Part shown: in pieces, positions 1 to 8,921 of the stretch
Layout of the letters: every line of letters begins with the position of its first letter
Numbering within the stretch: position 1 is the stretch's first letter
Assembly (NCBI GenBank): GCA_033765305.1
Contig: JANRID010000010.1
Span: 1 to 64,000, forward strand
Direction: 5' to 3'
DNA: 64,000 bases
Source: RDXT01 sp033765305
GTDB taxonomy: Bacteria; Bacteroidota; Bacteroidia; J057
Program-made: the position numbers and the translations under genes
Notes under the pieces: generated by a model
The model's input: only the letters and a program-made list of their open reading frames with translations
Told to the model about the DNA's origin: nothing
Databases searched by the model: none

Positions 1-141
1 GAGCAGATCCACATCGGAATCCGGCCCGAAGTCGGCGCGCAGGGCCGAGCCGAAGAGCCACAGCCGGCTGAGCCGGTGCTCGCGGCACAGGCGGCGGAGT
101 TCCGGCAGGTGCCGGGCGATGGCGGGCTGAATCTGGCGCAT
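1..141 (-). CDS. Nucleotidyltransferase, MNT/KNT type (partial, runs off left edge)
   Basis: The minus strand from an ATG at 141 reads 47 codons in frame to the window edge. Residues 31-45 show the nucleotidyltransferase signature: GSALRADFG followed by D-S-D-V-D, the Gly-Ser and two metal-binding aspartates of the MNT/KNT superfamily. In the family these small proteins often pair with a HEPN partner as toxin-antitoxin modules; the partner would lie outside the window, so that is only a possibility. The 3' part is missing, so function cannot be narrowed further. Confidence 0.7.
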   Translation of the reverse strand, partial: MRQIQPAIARHLPELRRLCREHRLSRLWLFGSALRADFGPDSDVDLL

Positions 142-267
142 CCTGATTCCCAATATACGGCTTATGCCGCAATCCCGCCCGCTGGAATGGGAAGAAAATA
201 TTGGATACCTTGCACCTGCTTCCTGCGCGGAAGCACTCATGTCCCATTCCCTGATCCTGCCTCGCAT

Positions 268-792
268 ATGGTGAAGTTTCCTGTCCTCAACTTCCGGCAA
301 TGGGTGGATGAAAACCGCCACCTCCTCAAGCCTCCCGTCGGCAACAAGGTAGTATACACCGAGTCCGGCGACTACATCATCATGGTGGTCGGCGGCCCCA
401 ACCAGCGCAAAGACTACCACTACAACGAGACCGAGGAGTTTTTTTACATGCTTGAAGGCGATATGGTGCTCAAAATCCAGGACGAGGGCAAGCCGCTGGA
501 CATCCCCATCCGCGAGGGCGAAATCTTCCTGCTGCCGGCGCGCACCCTGCACTCGCCGCGGCGGCCTGCGGGCAGCATCGGGCTGGTGATCGAGGTCAAG
601 CGCAATGCGGAGCATACCGACGGCCTGGTCTGGTTCTGCGAATCCTGCAACCACAAGCTCTACGAGCAATATTTCCCCATGGAAAACATCATGACGCAGA
701 TGCAGGGCGTCTTCGATGCATTTTACGCCTCCGAAAGCCTGCGCACCTGCCCCAACTGCGGCCAGATTTTCCAGCCGCCGAAACCGGTCTGA
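268..792 (+). CDS. 3-hydroxyanthranilate 3,4-dioxygenase
   Basis: A 174-residue cupin that would open the ring of 3-hydroxyanthranilate in the kynurenine pathway towards quinolinate/NAD or 2-amino-muconate breakdown. His51, Glu57 and His95 fall at the positions of the catalytic Fe(II) ligands of the characterised bacterial enzyme, and Arg47 and Arg99 match its substrate-binding arginines. The C-terminal half holds two CxxC pairs (Cys124/127 and Cys161/164), the rubredoxin-like second iron site of bacterial enzymes. The ATG at 268 is chosen because it gives the usual family length; an in-frame upstream extension lacks similarity. No other kynurenine-pathway gene lies nearby. Confidence 0.93.
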   Translation: MVKFPVLNFRQWVDENRHLLKPPVGNKVVYTESGDYIIMVVGGPNQRKDYHYNETEEFFYMLEGDMVLKIQDEGKPLDIPIREGEIFLLPARTLHSPRRPAGSIGLVIEVKRNAEHTDGLVWFCESCNHKLYEQYFPMENIMTQMQGVFDAFYASESLRTCPNCGQIFQPPKPV

Positions 793-892
793 GCATAAAA
801 ATCCGGGAAGGCACGGGTTTTCCGCTTAACAAAGCCGCCTGCACTTCGTTACACTACTCGACTGCTGCTGCCGATCTGCTTTCACAAACCGG

Positions 893-900
893 TATCTTTG
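893..900 (+). promoter_or_regulatory. TAnnTTTG promoter core, only 7 nt before the TonB receptor ATG
   Basis: TATCTTTG matches the Bacteroidota -7 element. Only seven bases separate it from the ATG at 908, so the transcript would start at or just before the start codon. No TTTG -33 element is visible at the usual spacing. Start-site position is inferred. Confidence 0.5.
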
Positions 901-907
901 TCGAAGT

Positions 908-3280
908 ATGCGCATATTGTACGTGATTGTTTGCGGCTTCCTGCTCCTTCCTTCCTTCCTTCAGGCCCAGACCTCCATCAGCGTCAGCGGGGTAATACGG
1001 AATAAGGAGTCCGGGGAAACCATTATCGGCGCTTCGGTCGCGGCACCTGCCCAGAAGCGCGGGGTCTATTCCAATGAATACGGCTTCTACTCGCTCTCCC
1101 TCGCCTACAGCCAGGACAGCCTGGAGCTGCGCATCAGCCTGCCCGGTTTCCGCACCGAATCCCGCAAGGTGCTGCCTGTCAAGGCTGTCAAGCTCGATGT
1201 GGACCTGAGTGTGGCTTCGCTTTCGGAGGTGGTGATCGAGGCGGAAGGGGTGGCCCAGCAGGTCAATTCCACCCAGATGAGCGTGGAGCGCATCACCATG
1301 ACCGAGGCCCGCAAGATTCCGGCGCTTTTCGGCGAGGTGGACATCATCAAAACCCTGCAGCTCAAGCCCGGCGTGACGTCGGGCAGCGAGGGCAGCTCCG
1401 GCATCTTCGTGCGCGGCGGCGGCCCCGACCAGAACCTCGTGCTGCTGGACAATACCGTGGTGTACAACCCCTCCCACCTCTTCGGCTTTTTCAGCACCTT
1501 CAACTCGGATGCGGTCAAGGACGTGAAGCTTTACAAAGGCGGCTTTCCGGCGCAGTACGGCGGGCGGCTTTCCTCCGTGATCGATGTGAAGATGAACGAG
1601 GGCAACCGCAAGCAGTTTTCCGGCTCCGGCGGCCTCGGCCTGATTACCTCCCGCCTCACCCTGGAAGGGCCGCTCCGCCTGTCCCGGCCCGAAGACGGCC
1701 GCCCGGCCCGCGCTTCGTATATCGTATCGGGCCGCCGCACCTATGTGGATGTGTTTACCCGCCTGATCAACGAAGCCCAGCAGGACAACGAAAACTTCAA
1801 CGAAATCCCCGATTACTTCTTCTACGATTTCAACGCCAAGGTCAATTACCAGCTCAGCGACAAGGACCAGCTCTTTCTGAGCGGCTATTTCGGGCGGGAT
1901 AAATTCGCCTTCAACGACAACGACTTCGACTTCAATTTCAACTGGGGCAATGCCAATGCCACCCTGCGCTGGAACCACCTCTTTTCGCCCAAGCTCTTCC
2001 TGAATACGTCGGCCAGCGTCGCCGACTACGAATACATCATCCGAAACCGCTTCGACATCTTCTCCTTCAGCATCGGCTCCCGCATCACCGACGGCGGGCT
2101 GCGGACCGACTTCACCTGGCTTCCGGATCCGCGCCACACCGTGCGCTTCGGCGCGCAGGGCACCTATCACCGCTTTATCGTGGGCCGGCTCGATGCCGGC
2201 GCAGCCGACAGCAGCTTCAGCTTCAACGCCGGCGACAAATACTACGGCACGGAGCTGGGCGCCTACATCGAGGATGACATCGAGATCAGCGAGCGTGTAA
2301 GCCTCAACGCAGGGCTGCGCCTGTCCGCGTTCCGGACCGACAGCGCCTGGTATTTCAACCCGGAGCCCCGCGCTGCGCTCAAGGTCAGCCTGACCAAGCG
2401 CGTCTCCTTCAAAGCCAGCTACGCCCGCATGGTGCAGTACCTGCACCTCGTGGCCAACAGCGCCAACAGCCTGCCCACCGATGTCTGGTATCCTTCCACC
2501 AGCGGGGTGCCGCCGCAGGGCTCGCATCAGGTGGCAGGCGGAATCACGGTCGGGCTGGGGGATGAATGGATCGTGAGCAACGAGGTCTATTATAAATGGC
2601 TGCAGAACCAGATCGATTTCCGCGACGGGGCCAATCTCTTCGTCAATACCGATCTGGAATCGGAGTTTGTCTTCGGCCGGGGCTGGACCTACGGCAATGA
2701 ATTCTACATCGAGCGAACCCAGGGGCAGGTCACGGGCTGGGTGGGCTACACGCTCGCCTGGGCCTGGCGCCAGTTTGACGGCACCGTCAATACCGGCGGC
2801 GAAGAAAATCCCGGCATCATCAACAGCGGCAGCCGCTTTCACCCGCGCAACGATGCCCGCCACACCGTCAATGTGGTGCTGATCTACGACATCAGCCGGC
2901 GGCTCAGCCTCAGCAGCGCCTGGGATTACCGCTCCGGCAATGCCATCACCCTGCCGGTGGGCCGCTTCTGGGGCTTCGGCCCGGATTTTCTGACCAATTC
3001 CGGCTCCATTCCCCTTCAGATCCCCGATTACCCCGCCCGCAACAGCTTCCGGATGCCGGCCTACCACCGCATGGATGTGGGCCTGGTGATCCGCTTCTTC
3101 CCGAAATGGGGCGAGGCCGACCTGAATATCAGCGCCTACAATGCCTACAACCGGCGGAATCCCTATTTCATCTTCTTCGAGCCGCAGCTCAATGCCGACA
3201 ATATCCCCATCGGCAACAAGGCCAAGCAGGTTGCATTGTTTCCCATCATTCCTTCGGTGACCTTCAACTTCAAATTCTGA
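908..3280 (+). CDS. TonB-dependent outer-membrane receptor with carboxypeptidase-like N-domain
   Basis: A 790-residue outer-membrane receptor for energised substrate uptake. A signal peptide (about residues 1-20, ending FLQAQ) is followed by a CarboxypepD_reg-like beta-sandwich (about 22-105, with the typical I-IGASV and NEYGFYSL patterns). A plug domain (about 125-235, including IFVRGGGPDQN and the PAQYGGRLSSVIDV stretch) then leads into a long beta-barrel ending in an aromatic-rich strand (SVTFNFKF). The DUF4249 lipoprotein starts 11 bases after the stop, the usual partner of this receptor subclass and comparable to a SusC/SusD pair. The substrate cannot be read from the sequence. Confidence 0.93.
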   Translation: MRILYVIVCGFLLLPSFLQAQTSISVSGVIRNKESGETIIGASVAAPAQKRGVYSNEYGFYSLSLAYSQDSLELRISLPGFRTESRKVLPVKAVKLDVDLSVASLSEVVIEAEGVAQQVNSTQMSVERITMTEARKIPALFGEVDIIKTLQLKPGVTSGSEGSSGIFVRGGGPDQNLVLLDNTVVYNPSHLFGFFSTFNSDAVKDVKLYKGGFPAQYGGRLSSVIDVKMNEGNRKQFSGSGGLGLITSRLTLEGPLRLSRPEDGRPARASYIVSGRRTYVDVFTRLINEAQQDNENFNEIPDYFFYDFNAKVNYQLSDKDQLFLSGYFGRDKFAFNDNDFDFNFNWGNANATLRWNHLFSPKLFLNTSASVADYEYIIRNRFDIFSFSIGSRITDGGLRTDFTWLPDPRHTVRFGAQGTYHRFIVGRLDAGAADSSFSFNAGDKYYGTELGAYIEDDIEISERVSLNAGLRLSAFRTDSAWYFNPEPRAALKVSLTKRVSFKASYARMVQYLHLVANSANSLPTDVWYPSTSGVPPQGSHQVAGGITVGLGDEWIVSNEVYYKWLQNQIDFRDGANLFVNTDLESEFVFGRGWTYGNEFYIERTQGQVTGWVGYTLAWAWRQFDGTVNTGGEENPGIINSGSRFHPRNDARHTVNVVLIYDISRRLSLSSAWDYRSGNAITLPVGRFWGFGPDFLTNSGSIPLQIPDYPARNSFRMPAYHRMDVGLVIRFFPKWGEADLNISAYNAYNRRNPYFIFFEPQLNADNIPIGNKAKQVALFPIIPSVTFNFKF

Positions 3281-3291
3281 CCCTGCACGCC

Positions 3292-4209
3292 ATGCGCCGC
3301 ACCTTTCTTTTCCGCATGCTCCTGATGCCGGCCTTCGCCCTGGGCCTGGCCGCCTGCAACCTGCAGCAGGAGGTGGATATCGATCTGCCTGAATATGAGC
3401 CGCAAACGGTGGTGGAATGCTACCTGCAGCCCGGCCAGCCTTATCTGCTGATCCTCACCGAAAGCTCCGGCTTCTTCGAGGATATCCGCATCCGCTATGT
3501 GCGGGGGGCCCAGATCACCATCCGCAACGGCAGCAATACCGTGACGCTGCAGCCGGCGGAGTTCGGCATCAATACGCCCGGCATCGGCCAGCTTCTGGAT
3601 ACCGCGCTGCTGCGCCGCCTGGTGCCGATTTTCGGCGAAAGCATCTACCTCTACACCTCTTTCCTGCCGGTGCCCGCCGACTACGCTTCGGATTTCGAGC
3701 TGAAAGCTACCCTGCCCGACGGGCGCACCCTCAGCGCCCTGACCCGCATCCTGCCGCCGGTGAGCGGCCTGGAGCAGGAGGTGAAGTTCGGCTCCAGCGG
3801 CGAGGCCCTGGTCCTCACCAAGTTTCAGGACGATGCCGGCACGGCAAATTTTTACCGCCGCGTGCTTGAGCTGCGCCGCACCGAGATCCGGCAGAACAGC
3901 CAGGGCCAGCCCGATACGGTGCTGGTGGTCCGCTCGGAGCAGGATTTTGTGGTGGACGACGACATCTCCAACGGGCAGCAGATTACCTTCGGCACGGGGT
4001 TTTTCTACGACCCCGGCGATACGCTCGTGGGAACTATCTACCACATCACCTCCGACTATTACCAGTACATCAACACCCGCGACGCCGCCATTGCCGCCAA
4101 TCTCAACCCCTTCTCGCAGCCTGCGACCGTGTACAGCAATATCCAGGGCGGAAAAGGCATCTTCACCGGCATGACGCTGGTGCGGGATACGGCCATCGTG
4201 CAGCGGTAA
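3292..4209 (+). CDS. DUF4249 family lipoprotein, receptor partner
   Basis: 305 residues. The N-terminus (MRRTFLFRMLL... LAAC) is a lipoprotein signal with its acylated Cys at about residue 19. The mature protein begins with the acidic V-D-I-D-L-P-E-Y-E-P stretch and the VVECYLQPGQPY motif characteristic of DUF4249. The ATG at 3292 is chosen because it places the signal peptide at the very N-terminus; the reading frame extends upstream into the receptor gene but without similarity. It sits 11 bases behind the TonB receptor and is presumably cotranscribed, acting as its surface-exposed substrate-capturing or lid component. That role is inferred from the gene pairing. Confidence 0.85.
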   Translation: MRRTFLFRMLLMPAFALGLAACNLQQEVDIDLPEYEPQTVVECYLQPGQPYLLILTESSGFFEDIRIRYVRGAQITIRNGSNTVTLQPAEFGINTPGIGQLLDTALLRRLVPIFGESIYLYTSFLPVPADYASDFELKATLPDGRTLSALTRILPPVSGLEQEVKFGSSGEALVLTKFQDDAGTANFYRRVLELRRTEIRQNSQGQPDTVLVVRSEQDFVVDDDISNGQQITFGTGFFYDPGDTLVGTIYHITSDYYQYINTRDAAIAANLNPFSQPATVYSNIQGGKGIFTGMTLVRDTAIVQR

Positions 4210-4215
4210 CCGGGA

Positions 4216-4647
4216 TCAGCGCCTGCGCATCCACACCTCCCGGGTCCACCAGGCAATGGCGAAGGCGGCCGCGATCAGCAGGCCGCCAAGGAAGTACAGG
4301 TTGTACCCGTGACGCCGGGTGACGCCGTTGAGCTGGAGGCGGGCGATGTGCGGTGCCTCCGGCAGGCAGATGACGGCCAGGGTATCTCCAGGCTGATGCG
4401 TCCGGTACGCTTCACGCTTCACCTGCTCCCGGGTAGGCCGGGAGGCGCCTGCGACGGTATAGTCGAAGAGCCAGGCGACCATGCCGTCCTCATCTGTATC
4501 GTCGCGCTTGCCGTCCAGGATTGCCTGCGCGGGCTGGCCCCTGCGCAGGAGCGCGTCCGCCTCGCGGTTGAGGAAGATTCCGTAGCCGATGAGAAAAATC
4601 CCGGCAGCCAGGATCACCCAGAAATACAGGAGATAGAGGAGCTTCAC
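4216..4647 (-). CDS. Small membrane protein, DUF3592-like
   Basis: 143 residues with one hydrophobic helix at each end (about 3-24 and 113-135) flanking a soluble beta-rich region with a Y-R-T-H-Q-P-G-D-T-L-A-V-I pattern. That layout is typical of DUF3592 proteins, which have no established function. It converges on the DUF4249 gene with a six-base gap between stop codons. Family assignment rests on architecture and the central motif, so it is tentative. Confidence 0.6.
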   Translation of the reverse strand: MKLLYLLYFWVILAAGIFLIGYGIFLNREADALLRRGQPAQAILDGKRDDTDEDGMVAWLFDYTVAGASRPTREQVKREAYRTHQPGDTLAVICLPEAPHIARLQLNGVTRRHGYNLYFLGGLLIAAAFAIAWWTREVWMRRR

Positions 4648-4867
4648 GATGCTGCGGCTGAAGGGTTTCCGGCAGGTGCAATATAGCTGCCGGAGGCCAT
4701 ATCCGCTGCATCCGGGCAGGATTTCAGGGATTCCCGGCCTGATTAATTTGGCGGATATTTTATTTCCGCATACATTACGATGTGCTGTACCGGCAGGCAG
4801 GCTGTTTCAGATTCCGGCATGCGGTGCGCACGTATCCTGCCACCCTTTTACTCAATCAATTCCCCTA

Positions 4868-5416
4868 ATGGAAGAAGCACTGATCGGCGAGGTCCGGCTG
4901 TTTGCCGGCGATTTTGCCCCCTTGGGCTGGGTATTCTGCGACGGAAGTCTGCAGCCGATCGCAGAGTACCCGGAACTGTTCCACCTGATTGGCACGAAAT
5001 TCGGCGGCGACGGCCATACGACCTTCGGCGTGCCCGATCTTCGCAGCCGCACCGCGGTACATGCGGGCGCCAGCGCCGGACACGGCCTGCCGCCCGTCGC
5101 GCTGGGCCAGCAGTTTGGCAGCGACATCCATCGCCTCACGCTGGAGGAGATGCCCGCACACACCCATCAGCTGAAGATCCACGCAGCTGCCACGACGACC
5201 CAGGCCAACCGCGACACGCCCAACAACACGATCAGCGCCATTGACAATGGCCAGCCCAGCTACCTCAAGGGCAGCCCGAATGTGGTGATGGCACCGCTGT
5301 CGGTGGGCGTTACGATTTCCCCGGCGGGCGGCGATGTGCCCTTCGACAAGCGCCAGCCAGGGCTGGGGCTCCATTATGTGATCTGCGCGTTTGGCATCTA
5401 TCCGTCAAAAGACTGA
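4868..5416 (+). CDS. Phage tail collar domain protein, copy 1 (MdpB-like)
   Basis: 182 residues. The N-terminal 60 residues carry the collar-domain signature GEVRLFAGDFAPLGWVFCDG, then a GTKFGGDGHTTFGVPDLRSR block, followed by a repeat-rich central part and a C-terminal Q-PGLGLHYVICAFGIYPS block. This is the family annotated as phage tail collar or microcystin-dependent protein. The ATG at 4868 places the conserved motif at residue 7, as in the other two copies; the upstream extension is not conserved. It is first of three tandem paralogues with no other phage genes nearby. Function is not established; a self-assembling surface fibre is one possibility. Confidence 0.88.
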   Translation: MEEALIGEVRLFAGDFAPLGWVFCDGSLQPIAEYPELFHLIGTKFGGDGHTTFGVPDLRSRTAVHAGASAGHGLPPVALGQQFGSDIHRLTLEEMPAHTHQLKIHAAATTTQANRDTPNNTISAIDNGQPSYLKGSPNVVMAPLSVGVTISPAGGDVPFDKRQPGLGLHYVICAFGIYPSKD

Positions 5417-5463
5417 GGTCACCCGTCTGTTTCATCTTGTCCATCCCCCAACAACAGATCGAC

Positions 5464-6003
5464 ATGGATCAAACCATAGCTGAAATCCGCCTCTTTGCAG
5501 GCGATTTTGCCCCCAAAGGCTGGGCCTTCTGCGACGGCCAGTTGCTGAAGATTGCGGAAAACACCGCCCTCTTCAGCCTCGTGGGCACTATGTACGGCGG
5601 CGACGGCCGCACCACCTTCGCCCTGCCCGACCTCCGGGGCCGTGTGCCGGTGCATATCGGTTCCGGACATCCTGACGGACTGAGCCTGGGCCAGCAGTTC
5701 GGTGCGCCCTCCGTCACCCTCACCAGCAGCCAGCTTCCTGCCCATGCGCATTATGCGGGCGCGCTGCTGCGGGCTGCCGACAATGCGCCCGACAGCAAGG
5801 ATCCGACCAATGCCCTGCTGGCAAAAGATCAGGGTGCATACACATACCATACCACGGGAGCGGCGAATACGGAGATGCATCCGGATTCCGTCACCGCCAG
5901 CATGTCCAGCGCCGGCGGCGGCCAGCCCTACGACAACCACCAGGCCAGCTTCGGCCTGAATTATATCATCGCCCTCATCGGGGTGTATCCCTCACGTTCC
6001 TAA
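5464..6003 (+). CDS. Phage tail collar domain protein, copy 2 (MdpB-like)
   Basis: 179 residues, paralogous to its neighbours: AEIRLFAGDFAPKGWAFCDGQ near the start, then GTMYGGDGRTTFALPDLRGR, and a C-terminal FGLNYIIALIGVYPS block. A TTG at 5437 would extend the frame by nine residues, but the ATG at 5464 aligns with copies 1 and 3 and is preferred. The gap from copy 1 is 47 bases, so the three genes probably form one transcript. The central 60-70 residues, between the conserved blocks, differ most between the copies, which would suit subunits with a common core and distinct exposed parts; that reading is inference. Confidence 0.88.
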   Translation: MDQTIAEIRLFAGDFAPKGWAFCDGQLLKIAENTALFSLVGTMYGGDGRTTFALPDLRGRVPVHIGSGHPDGLSLGQQFGAPSVTLTSSQLPAHAHYAGALLRAADNAPDSKDPTNALLAKDQGAYTYHTTGAANTEMHPDSVTASMSSAGGGQPYDNHQASFGLNYIIALIGVYPSRS

Positions 6004-6027
6004 TATCCACCCTCTGCAAGTACTCCT

Positions 6028-6585
6028 ATGTATGTAGGCACCATCGGCGAAATCCGGCTGTTTGCAGGCAACTTCGCACCGCTGCACTGGGCCTTCTGCG
6101 ACGGCCAGCTGCTGACTATCCGCGATCACACCGCGCTCTTTGCGGTGATCGGAACCACCTACGGCGGCGACGGACAGACTACGTTTGCCCTGCCCGACCT
6201 CCGGGGACGGATCGCCATCGGCGTAGGCGAATCGTCCGGCCATTCCTCCACGGCCCTGGGCGAGCAGTCCGGCCAGACCTCGATCACCCTGAACGAGCTG
6301 AATCTGCCTGGCCACGTGCACAACGCTGCGGCACAGCTGCACGCGAGCAGCCAGCAGGCCAACACGACCGACCCGACGAGCGCTGTGCACGCGCTTGAAG
6401 GCGGCGGAAGATCCTATGACGTCAATGCGCCGCAGAATATTGTCAATATGCGGGCGGATGCGCTCTTCATCGAAGGCGGGGTCACCGCGCCTGCAGGACA
6501 GAGCACCCCGGTTCCGGCCTATCAGCCCAGCCTGGGCCTGAACTACTGCATCTGCATGGCTGGCACGTTCCCCCGGCGCGGATAA
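6028..6585 (+). CDS. Phage tail collar domain protein, copy 3 (MdpB-like)
   Basis: 185 residues: GEIRLFAGNFAPLHWAFCDG at residues 7-26, GTTYGGDGQTTFALPDLRGR following, and a C-terminal LGLNYCICMAGTFPRRG block. It is last of the three-gene array and starts 24 bases after copy 2. A strong hairpin terminator follows at 6611-6638, which supports the array being a single transcription unit that ends here. As with the other copies no signal peptide is visible, and no sheath, tube, baseplate or lysis gene is present, so this is not a prophage remnant in any obvious way. Confidence 0.88.
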   Translation: MYVGTIGEIRLFAGNFAPLHWAFCDGQLLTIRDHTALFAVIGTTYGGDGQTTFALPDLRGRIAIGVGESSGHSSTALGEQSGQTSITLNELNLPGHVHNAAAQLHASSQQANTTDPTSAVHALEGGGRSYDVNAPQNIVNMRADALFIEGGVTAPAGQSTPVPAYQPSLGLNYCICMAGTFPRRG

Positions 6586-6610
6586 GCGCAAGGACCAGCT
6601 CCTGTATGAA

Positions 6611-6638
6611 AACGCCCCGCAGGAAACTGCGGGGCGTT
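6611..6638. terminator. Bidirectional hairpin between collar array and hslU
   Basis: A perfect 12-bp stem (AACGCCCCGCAG / CTGCGGGGCGTT) closed by a GAAA tetraloop. It lies between the convergent third collar gene (ends 6585) and hslU (ends 6675), so it can end both transcripts; the A/T ends of the stem give short U-runs in both directions. Confidence 0.85.
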
Positions 6639-6674
6639 TGTGCAAGGCAGCGTATCTCCTGCCTGGAGGGCCCC

Positions 6675-8060
6675 TCAGAGGATATACTGGCTCAGATCCT
6701 TTTTCTGGACGGTCGCGGCCAGCTTGTCCTGCACGAATTCCCGGGTGATGAGGAACTGCGTTTCGGCGTTGAGGTCGGGCACTTCGAAGAGGATGTCGTT
6801 GAGCAGGTTGCTCATGATGGTGTGGAGGCGCCGGGCGCCGATGTTTTCCACCTCCTGATTGACGGTGAACGCCATTTCGGCGATCAGCCCGATGGCCTCC
6901 GGCTCGAAATCCAGGCTCACGGCTTCGGCTTCGAGCAGCGCCTGATACTGGCGGGTAAGCGCACTGCGGGGCTGGGTGAGGATTTTGACGAAGTCGTCCT
7001 GGGTGAGGGGGCTCAGCTCGACGCGGATGGGAAAGCGGCCCTGGAGTTCCGGAATCAGGTCGGAAGGCTTGGCCATGTGGAAGGCGCCGGCGGCGATGAA
7101 GAGCACGTGATCGGTTTTGATGCTGCCGTACTTCGTATTGACCGTAGAGCCTTCGACGATGGGCAGCAGATCGCGCTGCACGCCCTGGCGCGACACGTCG
7201 GGCCCGCCGGAGGCGCCGCCGCTGGTGGCGACCTTGTCGATTTCGTCGATGAAGATGATGCCGCTGTTGGAGGCGCGGTCCAGCGCCTCGCGGGTCACGG
7301 CATCCATATCGATGAGGCGGTCTGCCTCTTCCTCGGCGAGGTGCTCGCGGGCCTCGGCGACAGTCATTTCACGCTTCTGGCGCTTCTTGGGCATCATGCC
7401 GGAGAGCATTTCCTGCAGGCCGTCCATGCCTTCCATGCCTGCCGGCCCCACGATCTGCACGTTGTGCGCCGGAAGGGTGACTTCGATCTCGATTTTGCGG
7501 GATTCGAGTTCGCCGTTTCCGAGTTTTTCGCGGAATTTCTCACGGGTGCGTTCGTTGAGCTCCTCGTCCGAGATCGCATCGTACCCGGCAGTCCGGTATC
7601 CCGGCGTCTCCTCGTCGGCGTAGGAGCGGCCGCGCTTGCGGACCGGCGGGATGAGGATATCGAGGATCTGCTCATTGGCCTGGCGGAGGGCCTGCTCGCG
7701 GATGACGGCTTTCTTTTCCGTGCGGACCATGCCCACGGCCTGCTCCACCAGATCGCGGACCATGCTTTCGACATCGCGCCCTACATAGCCGACTTCGGTA
7801 AACTTGGAGGCCTCCACCTTGACAAAGGGCGCCTGAGCCAGCTGCGCCAGGCGGCGCGCAATCTCCGTTTTGCCTACTCCGGTAGGGCCGATCATCATGA
7901 TATTGTTCGGGATAATCTCTCTGCGGAGCTCTTCCCGCGCATTCAGGCGGCGCCAGCGGTTGCGGAGGGCGATGGCAACGGCTTTTTTCGCATCGGCCTG
8001 GCCGATGATGTATTTGTCCAGTTCCTGAACGATGCGTCCAGGCGTCAGTGATGCATCCAT
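6675..8060 (-). CDS. hslU: ATP-dependent protease ATPase subunit HslU (ClpY)
   Basis: 461-residue AAA+ unfoldase that feeds substrates to the HslV peptidase. Walker A GPTGVGKT is at residues 58-65, the GYVGRD pore-loop motif follows at about 90, and Walker B IIFIDEID is at about 265-272. A long I-domain lies between them. The C-terminus LSQYIL is the tail that docks into HslV in the family. hslV is not adjacent, unlike in many proteobacterial operons. A TAACTTTC element on the minus strand (8093-8086) lies 25 bases before the ATG and is a plausible promoter core. Length is normal. Confidence 0.96.
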   Translation of the reverse strand: MDASLTPGRIVQELDKYIIGQADAKKAVAIALRNRWRRLNAREELRREIIPNNIMMIGPTGVGKTEIARRLAQLAQAPFVKVEASKFTEVGYVGRDVESMVRDLVEQAVGMVRTEKKAVIREQALRQANEQILDILIPPVRKRGRSYADEETPGYRTAGYDAISDEELNERTREKFREKLGNGELESRKIEIEVTLPAHNVQIVGPAGMEGMDGLQEMLSGMMPKKRQKREMTVAEAREHLAEEEADRLIDMDAVTREALDRASNSGIIFIDEIDKVATSGGASGGPDVSRQGVQRDLLPIVEGSTVNTKYGSIKTDHVLFIAAGAFHMAKPSDLIPELQGRFPIRVELSPLTQDDFVKILTQPRSALTRQYQALLEAEAVSLDFEPEAIGLIAEMAFTVNQEVENIGARRLHTIMSNLLNDILFEVPDLNAETQFLITREFVQDKLAATVQKKDLSQYIL

Positions 8061-8128
8061 GTGTGTACAAACGTGTCCAAAGGGCGAAAGTTAGCAAAAA
8101 TCGCCGGGACCTGCGGAGACCGCACAAC

Positions 8129-8162
8129 AAAAAAGCCCGGCAGCGCAGTACGCATGCCGGGC
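8129..8162 (-). terminator. Intrinsic terminator of msrA
   Basis: On the minus strand, GCCCGGCA (8162-8155) pairs with TGCCGGGC (8142-8135) around a loop that can itself form a GCG/CGC mini-stem. The hairpin is followed by TTTTTTGTTG. It lies 46 bases past the msrA stop and upstream of the hslU start. Confidence 0.8.
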
Positions 8163-8207
8163 CTCTCCCTCAATATCCAACCCCTCTTGATTCAGGCGGC
8201 TGCTGCC

Positions 8208-8921
8208 TCAGGGCGCAGCGGTTTTGAGTTTCGACTTGAAGACCTTCTCGAACTTCTCCATCTTGGGCTGTATGACAAATACGCAATAGGGGTACTGCTG
8301 GTTGTCGTTGTAGAAGTTCTGATGATAATTCTCAGCCGGGTAGAAGTTGCTGAAGGCCGTGATCTCCGTCACGATGGGTGCCCGGAAGGCCCCGGAGGCA
8401 TCGAGCTCCTGCTTGTACTGCTCGGCGAGCTGGCGCTGCTCTTCGGAGTGGTAGAAAATCGCCGAGCGGTACTGCGGGCCTACGTCGTTGCCCTGGCGGT
8501 TGAGCGTGGTGGGGTCGTGGGTCTGCCAGAAGACTTCGAGCAGCTCCGGAAACGTCACCCTGGACGGATCATACACCAGCTGCACCACTTCGGCATGGCC
8601 GGTAAGTCCGCTGCATACTTCCTTATACGTCGGATTCTTGACTTTCCCGCCCGAGTAGCCGGAGGTCACGCTGACCACGCCATCGATGCGCTGGAAGAAC
8701 GCTTCGGTGCACCAGAAGCATCCGGAGCCGAAGGTAACGGTGTCATGCCGGGGGGCAGATTGCAGGTCTTGTTGCATAACAGGTTGAACAGGTACGGACA
8801 GTTGGGATTCCGGGGAAGGGGATGCCGAAGCCGTTCCGGATGAAGCGGAGGGCTGAGGCGCACAGGAGCCGGAGATGCCGGCTGCCAGCATAGCAGACAG
8901 AACAGACGGAAGGAAACGCAT
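8208..8921 (-). CDS. msrA: Peptide-methionine (S)-S-oxide reductase, exported form
   Basis: 237 residues. An N-terminal signal with Cys20 (ISGSC) suggests a lipoprotein, followed by a Ser/Pro-rich linker to about residue 58. The MsrA domain then starts with GSGCFWCTE, in which Cys68 is the catalytic cysteine; GYSGG, GHAEVV and the later YHQNFY block are also present. It reduces methionine-S-sulfoxide in oxidised proteins, here presumably in the periplasm. No MsrB domain is fused. It is divergent from feoA, which could link oxidative repair to iron uptake by a shared regulatory region; that is speculative. Confidence 0.93.
   Translation of the reverse strand: MRFLPSVLSAMLAAGISGSCAPQPSASSGTASASPSPESQLSVPVQPVMQQDLQSAPRHDTVTFGSGCFWCTEAFFQRIDGVVSVTSGYSGGKVKNPTYKEVCSGLTGHAEVVQLVYDPSRVTFPELLEVFWQTHDPTTLNRQGNDVGPQYRSAIFYHSEEQRQLAEQYKQELDASGAFRAPIVTEITAFSNFYPAENYHQNFYNDNQQYPYCVFVIQPKMEKFEKVFKSKLKTAAP

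Noticed and set aside
854..3067. 737-codon open frame on the minus strand
   Set aside because: It is the antisense shadow of the TonB receptor; composition is repetitive G/A/E/V and there is no domain, while the plus strand has a complete receptor.
4868..6585. Prophage remnant
   Set aside because: Only collar-domain genes are present; no integrase, capsid, terminase or attachment-site duplication was seen.
6606..8051. 481-codon open frame on the plus strand opposite hslU
   Set aside because: Antisense shadow of hslU, produced by high GC at third positions; no recognisable motif.
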